From Peptostreptococcus faecalis (lineage in GTDB: Bacteria; Bacillota; Clostridia; Peptostreptococcales; Peptostreptococcaceae): a stretch of 64,000 nt of DNA. The notes under the pieces were generated by a model that saw nothing but the letters and a program-made list of their open reading frames with translations, was not told where the DNA came from and searched no databases. The stretch covers positions 765,079-829,078 of the forward strand of contig NZ_OERU01000001.1 in assembly GCF_900240845.1 (NCBI RefSeq). The letters are read 5' to 3'. Of the stretch, positions 9,125 through 18,900 are shown in pieces. How positions within the stretch are numbered: the first letter of the stretch is position 1; every line of letters begins with the position of its first letter. The translations under genes were made by a program, and so were the position numbers.

Positions 9125-9969
9125 TTTACTCTTCTAAATCTAAATTTATCTACTTTTTCCTGAAGGTAGATTATTGCATTTAATTTATATCCTATTATCA
9201 TTGACATACTACAAAGATATATCCATGTCATTAAAATTATTATTGACGAAATGCTTCCGTATATTTCTCTAAATTGACCAAAATTTTCTGTATAAGCAGA
9301 ATAAAAAAGAGAAAATAAAAGCCATAAAAACGTTGTTACTGCAGCGCCAGGTATAGTATATCTATATTTTAAACTTCCAGATGGTCCAATAGTAAAAAAA
9401 TTTAAAAAGATATACGTCATAATAACAATTGGAATAGTATACTGTATAAATTTATAGACCCAACGTATTATTATGTTATCGCCCAGAATACTTAGTAACA
9501 AAGCTCCTAACTTGTTTCCATAGACCAAAAAAATAACACAAAGCAGAATCATTATAAAAAATGCTACTGAGTAAATTAGACAATATGCATTTAATTTTAA
9601 AAAAGGTCTTTTTTCCTCAAATCCAAATGCCATATTTTGACCTTTGATTAGTGATTTAACTGCATTGGAAAATGTCCACGTTGCTAGTAAGAAAGAAATG
9701 ATTAAAAGTCTTAAACTTCTATTCGCTATTGCAGAAGATATTATTGCATGAATAATTTCTGTAGCATCTTCTGGAATAAATTGTTGAACAAAAACTTGTG
9801 TTTTAATTAGTCCGACATCAGGGATATATGCTATTGCACATATCAGAAAAATTAAAGATGGGAAAATTGAAAGCATAAGATAAAATGCTACTTCTGCTGT
9901 TCTAGAATACATATCTGGAACATTAAATTGTTTGATTAAAGGTTTTAGAATTTTTCTTAGTTTACTCAT
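9121..9969 (-). CDS. YihY/BrkB-family integral membrane protein
   Basis: 282 residues with about six membrane helices. The AFYLMLSIFPSLIF block near the N-terminus, the TWTFSNAVKSLIKGQNMAFG block and the WLLFSLFYSAYTENFGQFREIYGSI stretch are typical of the YihY (formerly RNase BN, BrkB) family. The ATG at 9969 is chosen because GAGGTG lies six bases before it; the frame can be extended nine residues. The function of the family is not settled; older ribonuclease claims for it were not upheld. It stands alone on the minus strand. Confidence 0.9.
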   Translation of the reverse strand: MSKLRKILKPLIKQFNVPDMYSRTAEVAFYLMLSIFPSLIFLICAIAYIPDVGLIKTQVFVQQFIPEDATEIIHAIISSAIANRSLRLLIISFLLATWTFSNAVKSLIKGQNMAFGFEEKRPFLKLNAYCLIYSVAFFIMILLCVIFLVYGNKLGALLLSILGDNIIIRWVYKFIQYTIPIVIMTYIFLNFFTIGPSGSLKYRYTIPGAAVTTFLWLLFSLFYSAYTENFGQFREIYGSISSIIILMTWIYLCSMSMIIGYKLNAIIYLQEKVDKFRFRRVK

Positions 9970-10094
9970 TTTCTCACCTCTTTCCCTTAAACACATTTTA
10001 ACATATTATAAACGCTTTTACATTTAAAAATACTTATTATTTACAAAATAATATTAAATTATATAATAGTTTAAATTATGCAAAGTATACAATG

Positions 10095-10123
10095 TTGACA
10101 TTTGAGATTGTAAGTTGTATATT
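10095..10123 (+). promoter_or_regulatory. Strong promoter of the glycosyltransferase operon
   Basis: A consensus TTGACA at 10095-10100 and TATATT at 10118-10123, 17 bases apart. It lies inside the upstream extension of the hydrolase reading frame, which supports the later start at 10179. Confidence 0.75.
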
Positions 10124-10178
10124 AATGGGTAGAATAGTAATAAATAAGTTAAAGATTACACTTAAATTGGAGGAAAAA

Positions 10179-10919
10179 ATGAAGTTTGATACTTATGGTG
10201 ATCAAGAAAATCCAGTTGCACTATTGATACACAGTATATTTTATCCAGGGGCTACAGGGTATAGAACCATGCTTCCTATTTTAACTAAAAAATACTATGT
10301 TATAGTACCTAATTTGGATGGGTTGTCATACCCAAATGAAAAATTTATATCTACTAGATGTCAAGCAGAGAAAATTATTAATTGGCTAGAAGAGAATAAT
10401 ATAAAACATATAAGTTTTTTATTAGGTTCATCTTATGGGACATCTATAGCATTTGAAATATTGAAGGATCAGCATTTAGAAATTGATAATGCTGCTTTAG
10501 ATGCTCCTACGCTCAAGAATAATAAATTTAAAGGTCTATTATTGTATTTCGAGTTAAAGAAAATAATAAAAGATGTTAAGAAAAATGGCATAAAAGCGTT
10601 TGATAACTATGAAAAATATAAATATTTAAATGAAGAAGATAAAGAATATTGTTCAAATGTATACAAATCTATAAAAAAAGAGTCCCTAAAAGATATTGCA
10701 TTTGAGTGTTATGATTACACACTCCCTTCGCAACTTTATAGAAAAGATACAAAGGTTATATTCTTATTTGGGGAAAAAGATAGAGCTAAAAACAATCTTC
10801 CAGAGATAAAAAAATTGAAGTCAGGTGATATAAAAATTATAGAAAGTATGGATCATATGCAATATATGTTTGAAGAAACAGATGGTTTTTTGAAAGCATG
10901 TGGTTTAAATTTAAATTAA
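10179..10919 (+). CDS. Alpha/beta-hydrolase fold protein
   Basis: 246 residues. The nucleophile elbow GSSYG places the catalytic serine at 85; LIHSIF near residue 16 gives the oxyanion loop and a late SMDHMQYMF supplies the probable catalytic histidine. LFGEKDRAK is the usual acid-bearing strand. Start 10179 has TTGGAGG eight bases before it. It is the first gene of a tight operon with a small anchored acidic protein, two glycosyltransferases and a kinase-fold protein. The substrate is unknown; an esterase or lipase acting on a glycolipid would fit the neighbours, but that is only a guess from context. Confidence 0.82.
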   Translation: MKFDTYGDQENPVALLIHSIFYPGATGYRTMLPILTKKYYVIVPNLDGLSYPNEKFISTRCQAEKIINWLEENNIKHISFLLGSSYGTSIAFEILKDQHLEIDNAALDAPTLKNNKFKGLLLYFELKKIIKDVKKNGIKAFDNYEKYKYLNEEDKEYCSNVYKSIKKESLKDIAFECYDYTLPSQLYRKDTKVIFLFGEKDRAKNNLPEIKKLKSGDIKIIESMDHMQYMFEETDGFLKACGLNLN

Positions 10920-10938
10920 AGTATAATGGAGGTAAGGT

Positions 10939-11295
10939 ATGAAAAAATTTGTTTGGGGAACTTTAATTGGAGCTGCTGTTGGAGCTTTAGGTTATAAAGT
11001 GTATAAAGATAATGAAGAAGAAGTAAAAGAATTTTTAGACAAACACATACAAGATGATGTGAATCTTGATTTAGATGAAATGGATATTGAAGGTCTTGAA
11101 GAATTGCGTAACTCGATTGATGAAACTATAGAAAGAAAAGAAATGGACATACCAGATTATGAAGATGATATGTATGATGATATAAATGATGATCTATATG
11201 AAGATTATGTTTTCTTAGATAATATGTCACATGACGATGACGATGAAAATGATTTTGAATCATCAAATGGAAATTTAATTAAAGAGGAAGAATAG
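10939..11295 (+). CDS. Small acidic membrane-anchored protein, YtxH-like
   Basis: 118 residues. The N-terminus has a glycine-rich hydrophobic segment (WGTLIGAAVGALGYKVY) of the kind seen in YtxH-domain proteins, followed by a highly acidic soluble tail rich in Asp and Glu, including DDDDEND. No enzyme motif is visible. It lies 19 bases after the hydrolase and its stop codon overlaps the GTG start of the next gene by one base, so it is co-translated with the glycosyltransferase. It may be a membrane scaffold, but no function can be claimed. Confidence 0.75.
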   Translation: MKKFVWGTLIGAAVGALGYKVYKDNEEEVKEFLDKHIQDDVNLDLDEMDIEGLEELRNSIDETIERKEMDIPDYEDDMYDDINDDLYEDYVFLDNMSHDDDDENDFESSNGNLIKEEE

Positions 11296-11945
11296 TGAAG
11301 AAAGGATTAATAGTTTTTACTAGATTGCCAATAGAAGGTCAAACAAAAACTCGATTAGAAACAAAATTATCTGAAAAACAATGTGCTACTCTTCATTATA
11401 ATATGCTATTAGACTTGGCTGATAATATTAAAGATGTAAATGCTGATAAATATATTTTTCATACAAGTAATGGGAACGTTCAAATACTAAAAAATATTTT
11501 TGGTAAAAACTGTTCTTATATTCCACAATCAGAAGGAAGTATCTGGGTTAGAATGTACAAATCTATAGATAATTTGATTGAAAAAGGATATGATAAGGTT
11601 ATCTTGATTGGGAGTGATATTCCTCAAATGTTTTCAGAGCACATAAATAAATCTTTCGAAGCTTTATCTACTTCAGATCTAGTCATTACCCCAACAGAGG
11701 ATAGTGGATACTGTCTTATAGGAATGAGTAAAACTACAAAAGAAATATTTGAAATTGACTCTTTGAGTGGTGATTCTGTATATTTGAAGACAATACAAAG
11801 AGCAGTTGATAATCAAAAAACAGTTTATGTAAATAAATATATGATAGATCTTGATGAGGAAGAAGATATATTTAAATTATTGAGATCAAAAGATATTAAG
11901 TATTCTAAGAATACAATAAAATATTTAAATAAAATTGGATATTAG
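11295..11945 (+). CDS. TIGR04282-type glycosyltransferase (DUF2064)
   Basis: 216 residues beginning at a GTG that overlaps the previous stop by one base, after GAGGAAG. The N-terminal FTRLPIEGQTKTRL motif and the LIGSDIP and TEDSGYCLIGM blocks match the GT-A fold family named TIGR04282, often labelled arsenosugar biosynthesis glycosyltransferase. GSD serves as the metal-binding acidic motif. The paired TIGR04283 enzyme is two genes downstream, and these families often occur together. No arsenic methyltransferase is present here, so the arsenosugar label is probably misleading for this operon; a lipid or sugar-phosphate product is as likely. Confidence 0.85.
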   Translation: MKKGLIVFTRLPIEGQTKTRLETKLSEKQCATLHYNMLLDLADNIKDVNADKYIFHTSNGNVQILKNIFGKNCSYIPQSEGSIWVRMYKSIDNLIEKGYDKVILIGSDIPQMFSEHINKSFEALSTSDLVITPTEDSGYCLIGMSKTTKEIFEIDSLSGDSVYLKTIQRAVDNQKTVYVNKYMIDLDEEEDIFKLLRSKDIKYSKNTIKYLNKIGY

Positions 11946-11956
11946 TGAGGTGTTTC

Positions 11957-13042
11957 GTGTCAAGAATAATTACATTAGAAGATGTTCGTAAATACACAAA
12001 CTCCGAAGCCTTTATAAAAAAATATATCTACAAGAAAAGCAATCTTAAAAATTATGATTCTTTTTTTGTAGATGTTTTTGATTTAGGGCATGGAGAGTAT
12101 AATTATAATTTCAAGTTAGAGATACAATTCTTATTTTGTGATAATAAAGAAAAAATTATAGAATATAGCGTATTTAGAATTAATTATGGCAGTCAAATGC
12201 ATTTACAAAAGCAAATAGAGTATGAATTTAATGCTCTTTTGTTACTAGAAAAAACAGGAGTTACTCCAAAGCCAGTATTTTGTGATGATAGCTGCACATT
12301 TTTTCCACGCGAATATTTAGTAATGGATTATATAGAAGGGGAGACTTTTTCTTACAACTATGATATGAATAAGGCTGCCTTGTGTTTGTCAAAAATTCAC
12401 AGTTTAAAGTTTGAAAATTACTTAAGCTTAATAAAGCCAGATAATCCATTTGATTCTATTATTGAAGAATGTAGAACAATGTATAAAAAATATGAAGAAA
12501 GTAAATATTTTGATATAAAAAAAGATATTCATATTCAACAGTTATTTCATAAAGTTAAGTCAATCAGAGATAATAGTTTAACTGCTAAGAATGAAAAAAA
12601 ACTATCATTAATAAATACTGAATTAAACTCCTCTAATTTTATTGTAAATCTAGAAGAATGTTACTTGATAGATTGGGAAAAACCAATAATAGGTGAATCT
12701 GAACAAGACATAGGACACTTTTTAGCTCCTACAACAACTTTTTGGAAAACTGATAAAATATTAAATAAGCAAGAAATAAGAGCTTTTTTAAAAAAATATT
12801 ATGAATTAGCAACTACAGGTGAAACTGCATACATGAAAAAAAGTTACACTGATTTTGAGAACAAAGTGAATGAGTATATAGTGTGTAACTGTTTGAGGGG
12901 GCTTACTTGGTGTGCAATGGCCTGGGTAGAATATAATGATTCAGAAAAAGATTTAGTAAATGAATTTACATATAACAAATTAAATGATTACTTAGATTTA
13001 TCTTTTATCGAATTTGTAGTCAATAACTATGTGAATCTATAA
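11957..13042 (+). CDS. Aminoglycoside-phosphotransferase-fold protein with altered catalytic loop
   Basis: 361 residues from a GTG at 11957, chosen because GAGGTG lies five bases before it; an earlier GTG at 11945 overlaps the previous stop. The hinge segment EYLVMDYIEGE and the Brenner-like region NTELNSSNFIV followed by LIDWEKP identify the APH/choline-kinase fold. Where active members have H-x-D in the catalytic loop, this one has N220-T-E222; the loop Asn (227) and the metal-binding Asp (239) are kept. It may be a kinase with a substituted base or a binding protein. It lies between two glycosyltransferase genes and probably works on their sugar product. Confidence 0.75.
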   Translation: MSRIITLEDVRKYTNSEAFIKKYIYKKSNLKNYDSFFVDVFDLGHGEYNYNFKLEIQFLFCDNKEKIIEYSVFRINYGSQMHLQKQIEYEFNALLLLEKTGVTPKPVFCDDSCTFFPREYLVMDYIEGETFSYNYDMNKAALCLSKIHSLKFENYLSLIKPDNPFDSIIEECRTMYKKYEESKYFDIKKDIHIQQLFHKVKSIRDNSLTAKNEKKLSLINTELNSSNFIVNLEECYLIDWEKPIIGESEQDIGHFLAPTTTFWKTDKILNKQEIRAFLKKYYELATTGETAYMKKSYTDFENKVNEYIVCNCLRGLTWCAMAWVEYNDSEKDLVNEFTYNKLNDYLDLSFIEFVVNNYVNL

Positions 13043-13053
13043 GGGAGATTTGT

Positions 13054-13776
13054 ATGTGCGAAAATGTTTCTATAATAATTCCCGTATATAAAGAAAAAAA
13101 GAAAACCATTGAAAAAATACTAAAAAATTTACTGAATGTGAAGAATAAGTATGAAGTAATATTTGTGGACTCATCAAATGATACCTATTTAGAGGAGATT
13201 GTTAAATATAATAAATTTACGTATATAAAGTCACCTAAAGGAAGAGCTGTGCAAATGAATAGAGGTTTTTTAGAATCCAGCGGAGACCTTGTATTTTTTC
13301 TTCATAGTGACAGCGTTATTGAAGAGGATTGCATTGATGAAATAATTTTTCAAGTAAAGAAAAAAAATATTAAATTTGGATGCTTATCTTTGTATTTTGA
13401 TGATGGCAGACTTCTAATGAAAATATGTAGTTTTATGTCAAGGTTAAGAGTTATATTTAGAAAAATAGCATTTGGAGATCAAGGACTTTTTTTTGAACGA
13501 AAATATTTTGAGAAATTAGGTATGTACAAAGAAATTCAACTGATGGAAGATTATGATATATCAATTAGATCTAAACAAATATACCCAGTCGTGCAAATAA
13601 GTTCAAAAATAATTACATCTTCTAGGAAATATTATGAAGGTAAGGGAATTTTTAACAAAGGCAGTTTGAGTTTTATTGGAATTTTATTAAATATGCTAGA
13701 TATGCAAAAATATCAAAGACAGTTCAGAAAAGGATACAGTCCACAAAATATTGCTAAAGAATATTACAAAAAATAA
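13054..13776 (+). CDS. TIGR04283-type family 2 glycosyltransferase
   Basis: 240 residues. The N-terminal VSIIIPVYKE is the nucleotide-sugar strand of GT2 enzymes; SPKGRAVQMNRGF and LFFLHSDS-like (VFFLHSDSVI) are signatures of the TIGR04283 group, and FGDQGLFFERKYFEKLG with a later MEDYDISIR gives the acceptor and base region. A GGGAG site precedes the ATG, 12 bases after the kinase-fold gene. It is the last gene of the operon that begins at 10179 and a terminator follows. The sugar donor and acceptor cannot be told from sequence. Confidence 0.87.
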   Translation: MCENVSIIIPVYKEKKKTIEKILKNLLNVKNKYEVIFVDSSNDTYLEEIVKYNKFTYIKSPKGRAVQMNRGFLESSGDLVFFLHSDSVIEEDCIDEIIFQVKKKNIKFGCLSLYFDDGRLLMKICSFMSRLRVIFRKIAFGDQGLFFERKYFEKLGMYKEIQLMEDYDISIRSKQIYPVVQISSKIITSSRKYYEGKGIFNKGSLSFIGILLNMLDMQKYQRQFRKGYSPQNIAKEYYKK

Positions 13777-13793
13777 TTATATATTAAAGATTA

Positions 13794-13836
13794 AATCACC
13801 TAACTACAAAGTTTTTTTGCAGTTAGGTGATTTTTA
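13794..13836 (+). terminator. Terminator of the glycosyltransferase operon
   Basis: AATCACCTAACT at 13794-13805 pairs perfectly with AGTTAGGTGATT at 13821-13832, followed by TTTATAT. The loop contains a T run. Confidence 0.85.
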
Positions 13837-14026
13837 TATCTGTAAATTTAATTATAAGAATGCTATAATTTAGAGTAATTAGTTCATTTGAGTTTTTAAA
13901 GGTATCAAATTTAGAAAAGCATGTAATAAACTTACAGTGATTATATTATATAAAATTAATGAAAAATTTAATATTTTGAGAATACGTTTGCATGTAAGCT
14001 AAATAAAATATTAATGGAGGTAGGAA

Positions 14027-14497
14027 ATGAGTATAGAAAAAGTAAAAGAATATTTAAAAAAATTCGATATAGCGGAAAATGTAATAGAGTTTGACTCTAG
14101 TAGCGCTACTGTTGAATTAGCTGCAAAAGCAGTAGGAACAGATGAATCGAGGATAGCAAAGACTTTGGGTTTTATTACAAAGGAAGGTCCAATACTTATT
14201 GTTACATCAGGTGACGCCAAAATAAATAATAGAGAGTATAAATCTAAATTTGGCACAAAAGCCAAAATGATACCAAGAGATGAAATAGAGTTAATAATAG
14301 GTCATCAAGCAGGAGGAGTATGTCCCTTTGCAATAAATGAGGATGTAAAAGTATACCTAGATGAATCAATGAAGAGATTTAATACAATTTTTCCAGCAGC
14401 AGGAAGTTCTAATTCGGCAATAGAAATGACATGCGAAGAATTAGAAAAGTATTCTCAAAACTTTGTTAAGTGGGTAAATGTGTGTACATTGATATAA
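14027..14497 (+). CDS. YbaK/EbsC-family aminoacyl-tRNA editing protein
   Basis: 156 residues, the usual size for stand-alone YbaK/ProX-type deacylases. The blocks GTDESRIAKTLGF, SGDAKINNREYK and GHQAGGVCPFAI are typical. Members hydrolyse mischarged tRNA, mainly Cys-tRNA(Pro) or Ala-tRNA(Pro), in the cytoplasm. GGAGG precedes the ATG. It stands alone; the editing substrate is not decided by the motifs. Confidence 0.88.
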   Translation: MSIEKVKEYLKKFDIAENVIEFDSSSATVELAAKAVGTDESRIAKTLGFITKEGPILIVTSGDAKINNREYKSKFGTKAKMIPRDEIELIIGHQAGGVCPFAINEDVKVYLDESMKRFNTIFPAAGSSNSAIEMTCEELEKYSQNFVKWVNVCTLI

Positions 14498-14598
14498 TTA
14501 AAGGAAAAATAAATTGATTAATATAATACACTTAATATACAAAAAAACACTATATATACTAAAACATATTAAGTATAAGAATTATTACATAAAAAAGA

Positions 14599-14627
14599 TT
14601 GCATTATACGATTAAATAGTGTACAAT
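14599..14627 (+). promoter_or_regulatory. Promoter of the GAPDH gene
   Basis: TTGCAT at 14599-14604 and TACAAT at 14622-14627 are 17 bases apart. It lies about 90 bases before the GAPDH start, leaving an AT-rich leader in which I saw no riboswitch. Confidence 0.6.
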
Positions 14628-14715
14628 GTTTATGAAAGTAAATGATATATGACATACTATTAAATATCGTTTCAATTTATTAAAAATAATTATATATACT
14701 ACATGGAGGAATATG

Positions 14716-15738
14716 ATGAAAATAAAGGTAGGTTTAAATGGGTTTGGAAGAATAGGTAGATCAGTTTTAAGAATAGCGGAGTCATCAAGTGAATTCGAAT
14801 ATGAAATAGTTGCTATAAATGCAAGAGCAAGTGCAGAAACTTTAGCTCATCTATTTGAATATGATTCAAGTTATGGAATTTTTGATGGTAGCGTAGAAGT
14901 TAAAAATGATAATTGTATATCTATAAATGGAAGAGATATAGCAATAACTAGAGAAAGTAGCCCAGCAAGCATACCATGGAAAGACTTGGGTGTAGATATA
15001 GTAGTAGAAAATACTGGTAGATTTAATAAAAGAGAAGATGCAATGGGGCACATAGATGCTGGAGCAAAAAAGGTAATAATTACTAGTCCAGCTAAGGGTG
15101 AAGATATAACTCTTGTTCTTGGTGTTAATGATGAAAAATATGATAATGAACTGCATAACATCATTTCTAATGCATCTTGTACTACAAACTGTCTAGCTCC
15201 TGTAGCAAAGGTTTTAGATGAAAAATTTGGGATAGTAAACGGTATGATGACAACAGTTCATGCATATACTAATGACCAAAATGTACTTGATAAGTCTCAC
15301 AAAGATTTGAGAAGAGCAAGAGCTTGTGGAGAATCAATTATACCTACAACAACAGGTGCCGCAAAAGCTGTTTCATTAGTTCTTCCTAAGTTAAAAGGAA
15401 AATTAAATGGATTCTCATTAAGAGTTCCAACTCCAACAGTTTCAGTTGTTGACTTAGTTGTTAATCTAGAGAAAAGAAATGTGACAGCTGAAGAAATAAA
15501 TGAAGTTTTAAAAGAAGCTAGTGAAAAGGATTTAAAAGGTATATTAGGATATTCAGATAAACCATTAGTATCAGTGGATTACAAAGGTGATAAAAGATCT
15601 TCAATAGTAGATGGACTATCTACAATGGTAATGGAAGATGGTCTTGTGAAAGTAATTGCATGGTATGATAATGAATGGGGATATGCAAACAGAACAGCGG
15701 ATTTAGTTAATTTAGTAGTTAAAAAAACAAATAAATAA
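14716..15738 (+). CDS. gap: Glyceraldehyde-3-phosphate dehydrogenase
   Basis: 340 residues. NGFGRIGR near the N-terminus binds NAD, SNASCTTNCLAP holds the catalytic cysteine, and the AYTNDQN and WYDNEWGYANR blocks are standard. It oxidises glyceraldehyde 3-phosphate in glycolysis. Two ATG codons lie side by side at 14713 and 14716; the GGAGGA at 14705-14710 is spaced better for the second, so 14716 is chosen. The gene is monocistronic, ending at a strong hairpin; it is not followed by pgk and tpi as in many Firmicutes. Confidence 0.96.
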   Translation: MKIKVGLNGFGRIGRSVLRIAESSSEFEYEIVAINARASAETLAHLFEYDSSYGIFDGSVEVKNDNCISINGRDIAITRESSPASIPWKDLGVDIVVENTGRFNKREDAMGHIDAGAKKVIITSPAKGEDITLVLGVNDEKYDNELHNIISNASCTTNCLAPVAKVLDEKFGIVNGMMTTVHAYTNDQNVLDKSHKDLRRARACGESIIPTTTGAAKAVSLVLPKLKGKLNGFSLRVPTPTVSVVDLVVNLEKRNVTAEEINEVLKEASEKDLKGILGYSDKPLVSVDYKGDKRSSIVDGLSTMVMEDGLVKVIAWYDNEWGYANRTADLVNLVVKKTNK

Positions 15739-15745
15739 TAAAATA

Positions 15746-15786
15746 AAAAAAGACTATCTATATATTATATAGATAGTCTTTTTTGT
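15746..15786 (+). terminator. Terminator after gap
   Basis: AAAAAGACTATCTATATA pairs with TATATAGATAGTCTTTTT over 15746-15784, then a T-rich tail. A second T run (GTCTTTTTT) follows. Confidence 0.9.
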
Positions 15787-15978
15787 CTTTTTTAGAAGTT
15801 AACAAAAACTGATAAAAATACTTTATAGTACCTATTATCAAAAATTTAATATAAAATTAATATATTAATAAATTTGTGATTTAAAAAACATAAAATAATT
15901 ACAATAATATTAATCTTATTTTATGATATAATTAAGTAATAGTATTCTTTAGATAATTTGTTGAATGGAGGAATAAGT

Positions 15979-18900
15979 ATGGAAGGAATCTATAAATTAG
16001 GGATAGATATAGGCTCTACGACTGTAAAGGCAGTTGTCCTTTCAGATGAAAATAGTATAATATATAAAAAATATAGACGACATTTTTCAGATGTAAAAAA
16101 AGCTGTAAGTACTCAGCTAAAAGATATACATAAAAAGTATGGAAATATCAGAGTAAAGCCTGTGATAACAGGATCTGGAGGAATTGGCTTATCAAGAAAG
16201 ATTAATATAAAATTTGAACAAGAAGTAATATCTAGTACGAAAGCAATACGATTTTTTTACTCTGAGACAGATGTAGTAATTGAACTTGGGGGGGAAGATG
16301 CGAAAGTAACATTCTTATCTGGTGGAATTGACCAGAGAATGAACGGGATATGCGCCGGAGGAACAGGGGCATTTATAGATCAAATGGCATCATTACTAAA
16401 GGAGGATGCGGCAGGGTTAAATTCACTGGCAAAAGATTACAATGTGATTTATCCTATTGCTTCTAGATGTGGAGTATTTGCAAAAACCGATATACAACCA
16501 TTAATAAATGATGGCGCAAATAAATCAGATATTGCCATGAGTATTTTTAATGCAGTAGTAGTTCAAACTGTTAGTGTACTGTCTTGTGGCAGAAAAATTG
16601 AAGGAAAAGTCGCCTTTCTAGGTGGTCCACTCTATTTTTTATCAGAACTAAGACGTCAATTTATTAATGTTCTTAGACTTCAAGAAGAAGATGTTATTTT
16701 TCCGGAAGACGCTCAATTATATGTGGCATTAGGAGCAGCACTTCTATCAAATGAAGAGGACTCTATAGATATTGAAAAACTTATAAGTAAGATTGACGAA
16801 GTTGGAACTTTGGAAGACTCAACAAGTGAAGATGTAATTCCTTTGTTTAATGATGAAAATGAATACAATGAATTTAAAGAGCGACATAATAAAGCTTCAG
16901 TAGAAAAAATAAATATTGATAATTATAAAGGAAAATGTTTTTTAGGAATTGATGCGGGATCTACTACGACAAAGGCTGTATTAATAAGTGATGATGGGAA
17001 AATTTTGTACAGCCATTATGGTAGTAATGAAGGTAGCCCTTTAAATATGAGCATTAAAATTTTAAAAGAGATATATTCTATACTTCCTAAAGACTGCACA
17101 ATTGCAAGAGCAACTGTTACAGGATATGGAGAGGAACTGATAAAAAAAGCATTGAGAATGGACGAAGGAGAAATAGAAACTATAGCTCACTATAAGGCGG
17201 CAAAGTTTTTTAATCCCAATGTAAACTTTATACTGGACATTGGTGGACAGGATATGAAGTGTCTAAAAATAAAAGATGGAGTAATTGATCAAATAATCCT
17301 AAATGAAGCTTGTTCTTCAGGATGTGGATCTTTCTTAGAATCATTTGCAAAATCGCTTCATATGGATGTAATAGATTTTGCTAAAGAAGGCCTTTTTTCA
17401 GAAAAACCTGTTGACTTAGGTTCTAGATGCACGGTTTTTATGAATTCTAGAGTCAAACAAGCTCAAAAGGAAGGAGCAACTTTAGCAGATATATCTTCGG
17501 GACTAGCGTACTCAGTTGTTAAAAATGCGCTATTTAAAGTAATTAAATTAAGGGATATAGAAGAGCTTGGTGAGAATGTTGTAGTTCAAGGTGGTACTTT
17601 TTACAATGACTTAGTTTTGAGGGCTTTTGAAATTTCAACAGATAGAGAAGTAATTAGACCAGATATTGCTGGACTAATGGGTGCATTTGGATGTGCTTTA
17701 ATATCAATGGAAAAGTATGAAGGAATAAGGTCAAATATATTAAGTATTGAACAGCTAAATGACATAAGTATTGAGTCAAGTGTAACTAGATGCAAGGGAT
17801 GCTCTAATAAGTGCCTATTGACTATAAATAAATTTTCAGAACACGAAATCTTTGTATCAGGAAATAGATGTGAAGTTGGAGAAGCCATATATACTAATAC
17901 TAAAGTTTCAAAGGATAACGAAACATTTAATATGTATAAGTATAAATATGACAAGCTATTTTCATATAAATCCATATCTGAAAAAGATGCTAGAAGAGGC
18001 GTAATAGGGATACCAAGAGTTTTAAATATGTATGAAAACTATCCATTTTGGCATACATTTTTGACTAGCTTAGGTTTTTCTGTAAAGATATCTAGCCAAT
18101 CTTCAAAACAAATATTTGAAAAAGGAATTAGTTCGATAGCTTCAGATACAGTATGTTATCCAGCAAAATTAGTTCATGGTCATATCGAAGATTTGATTTC
18201 AAAGGGCATAAAAACTATATTTTATCCATCTGTAACTCATGAATATATGGAAGATAAAAGCGCAGATAATCATTTCAACTGCCCGGTAGTAACATCGTAT
18301 CCAGAGGTTATAAAAAGTAATATGGATTCTCTAGAAGAAAATCAAATAGATTTTATTAACTTTTTTGTATCGCTTAATGATAAGGAAAAATTGAAAAAAA
18401 GAATTTATTCAGCAATGAAGTATCACTTTAACGATATAAAAAGAGAAGAGATCAATGTAGCAGTAGACAAAGCTACAGAAGAGTATAATAAATTCAAGTT
18501 GGATATCATGAAAAAGGGAGAAGAAATCGTTGAAAAACTAAACACTGAGAACAGAAGAGGTATAGTTTTAGCAGGGCGTCCATATCATTTGGATCCGGAA
18601 ATAAATCATGGTATTCCAGAATTGATAAATCAGTTAGGGCTAACAGTTCTATCTGAAGATTCAGTTTGTCATATGACAGAAAAAAGAGAACTTAGAGTAG
18701 TTGACCAGTGGGTATACCATTCTAGACTCTATAAAGCAGCTAATTTCTGTAAAGAACATGATAATATAGATATGGTTCAATTGAATTCCTTTGGATGTGG
18801 GTTAGATGCGGTGACTACTGAACAAGTGGAAGAAATATTAAATGAAAAATCTAAGATACATACGGTGATAAAAATTGATGAGGGAAATAATCTAGGTGCA

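Noticed and set aside
10092-10178. N-terminal extension of the alpha/beta hydrolase
   Set aside because: A consensus promoter lies inside this stretch and TTGGAGG precedes the later ATG.
14530-14574. Inverted repeat ACTTAATAT / ATATTAAGT after the YbaK gene
   Set aside because: Nine A/T-rich pairs with a 27-base loop and no T tract; expected by chance at this composition.
14866-15164. Minus-strand reading frames of about 96 residues opposite gap
   Set aside because: They are shadows of a highly conserved gene and lack start signals.
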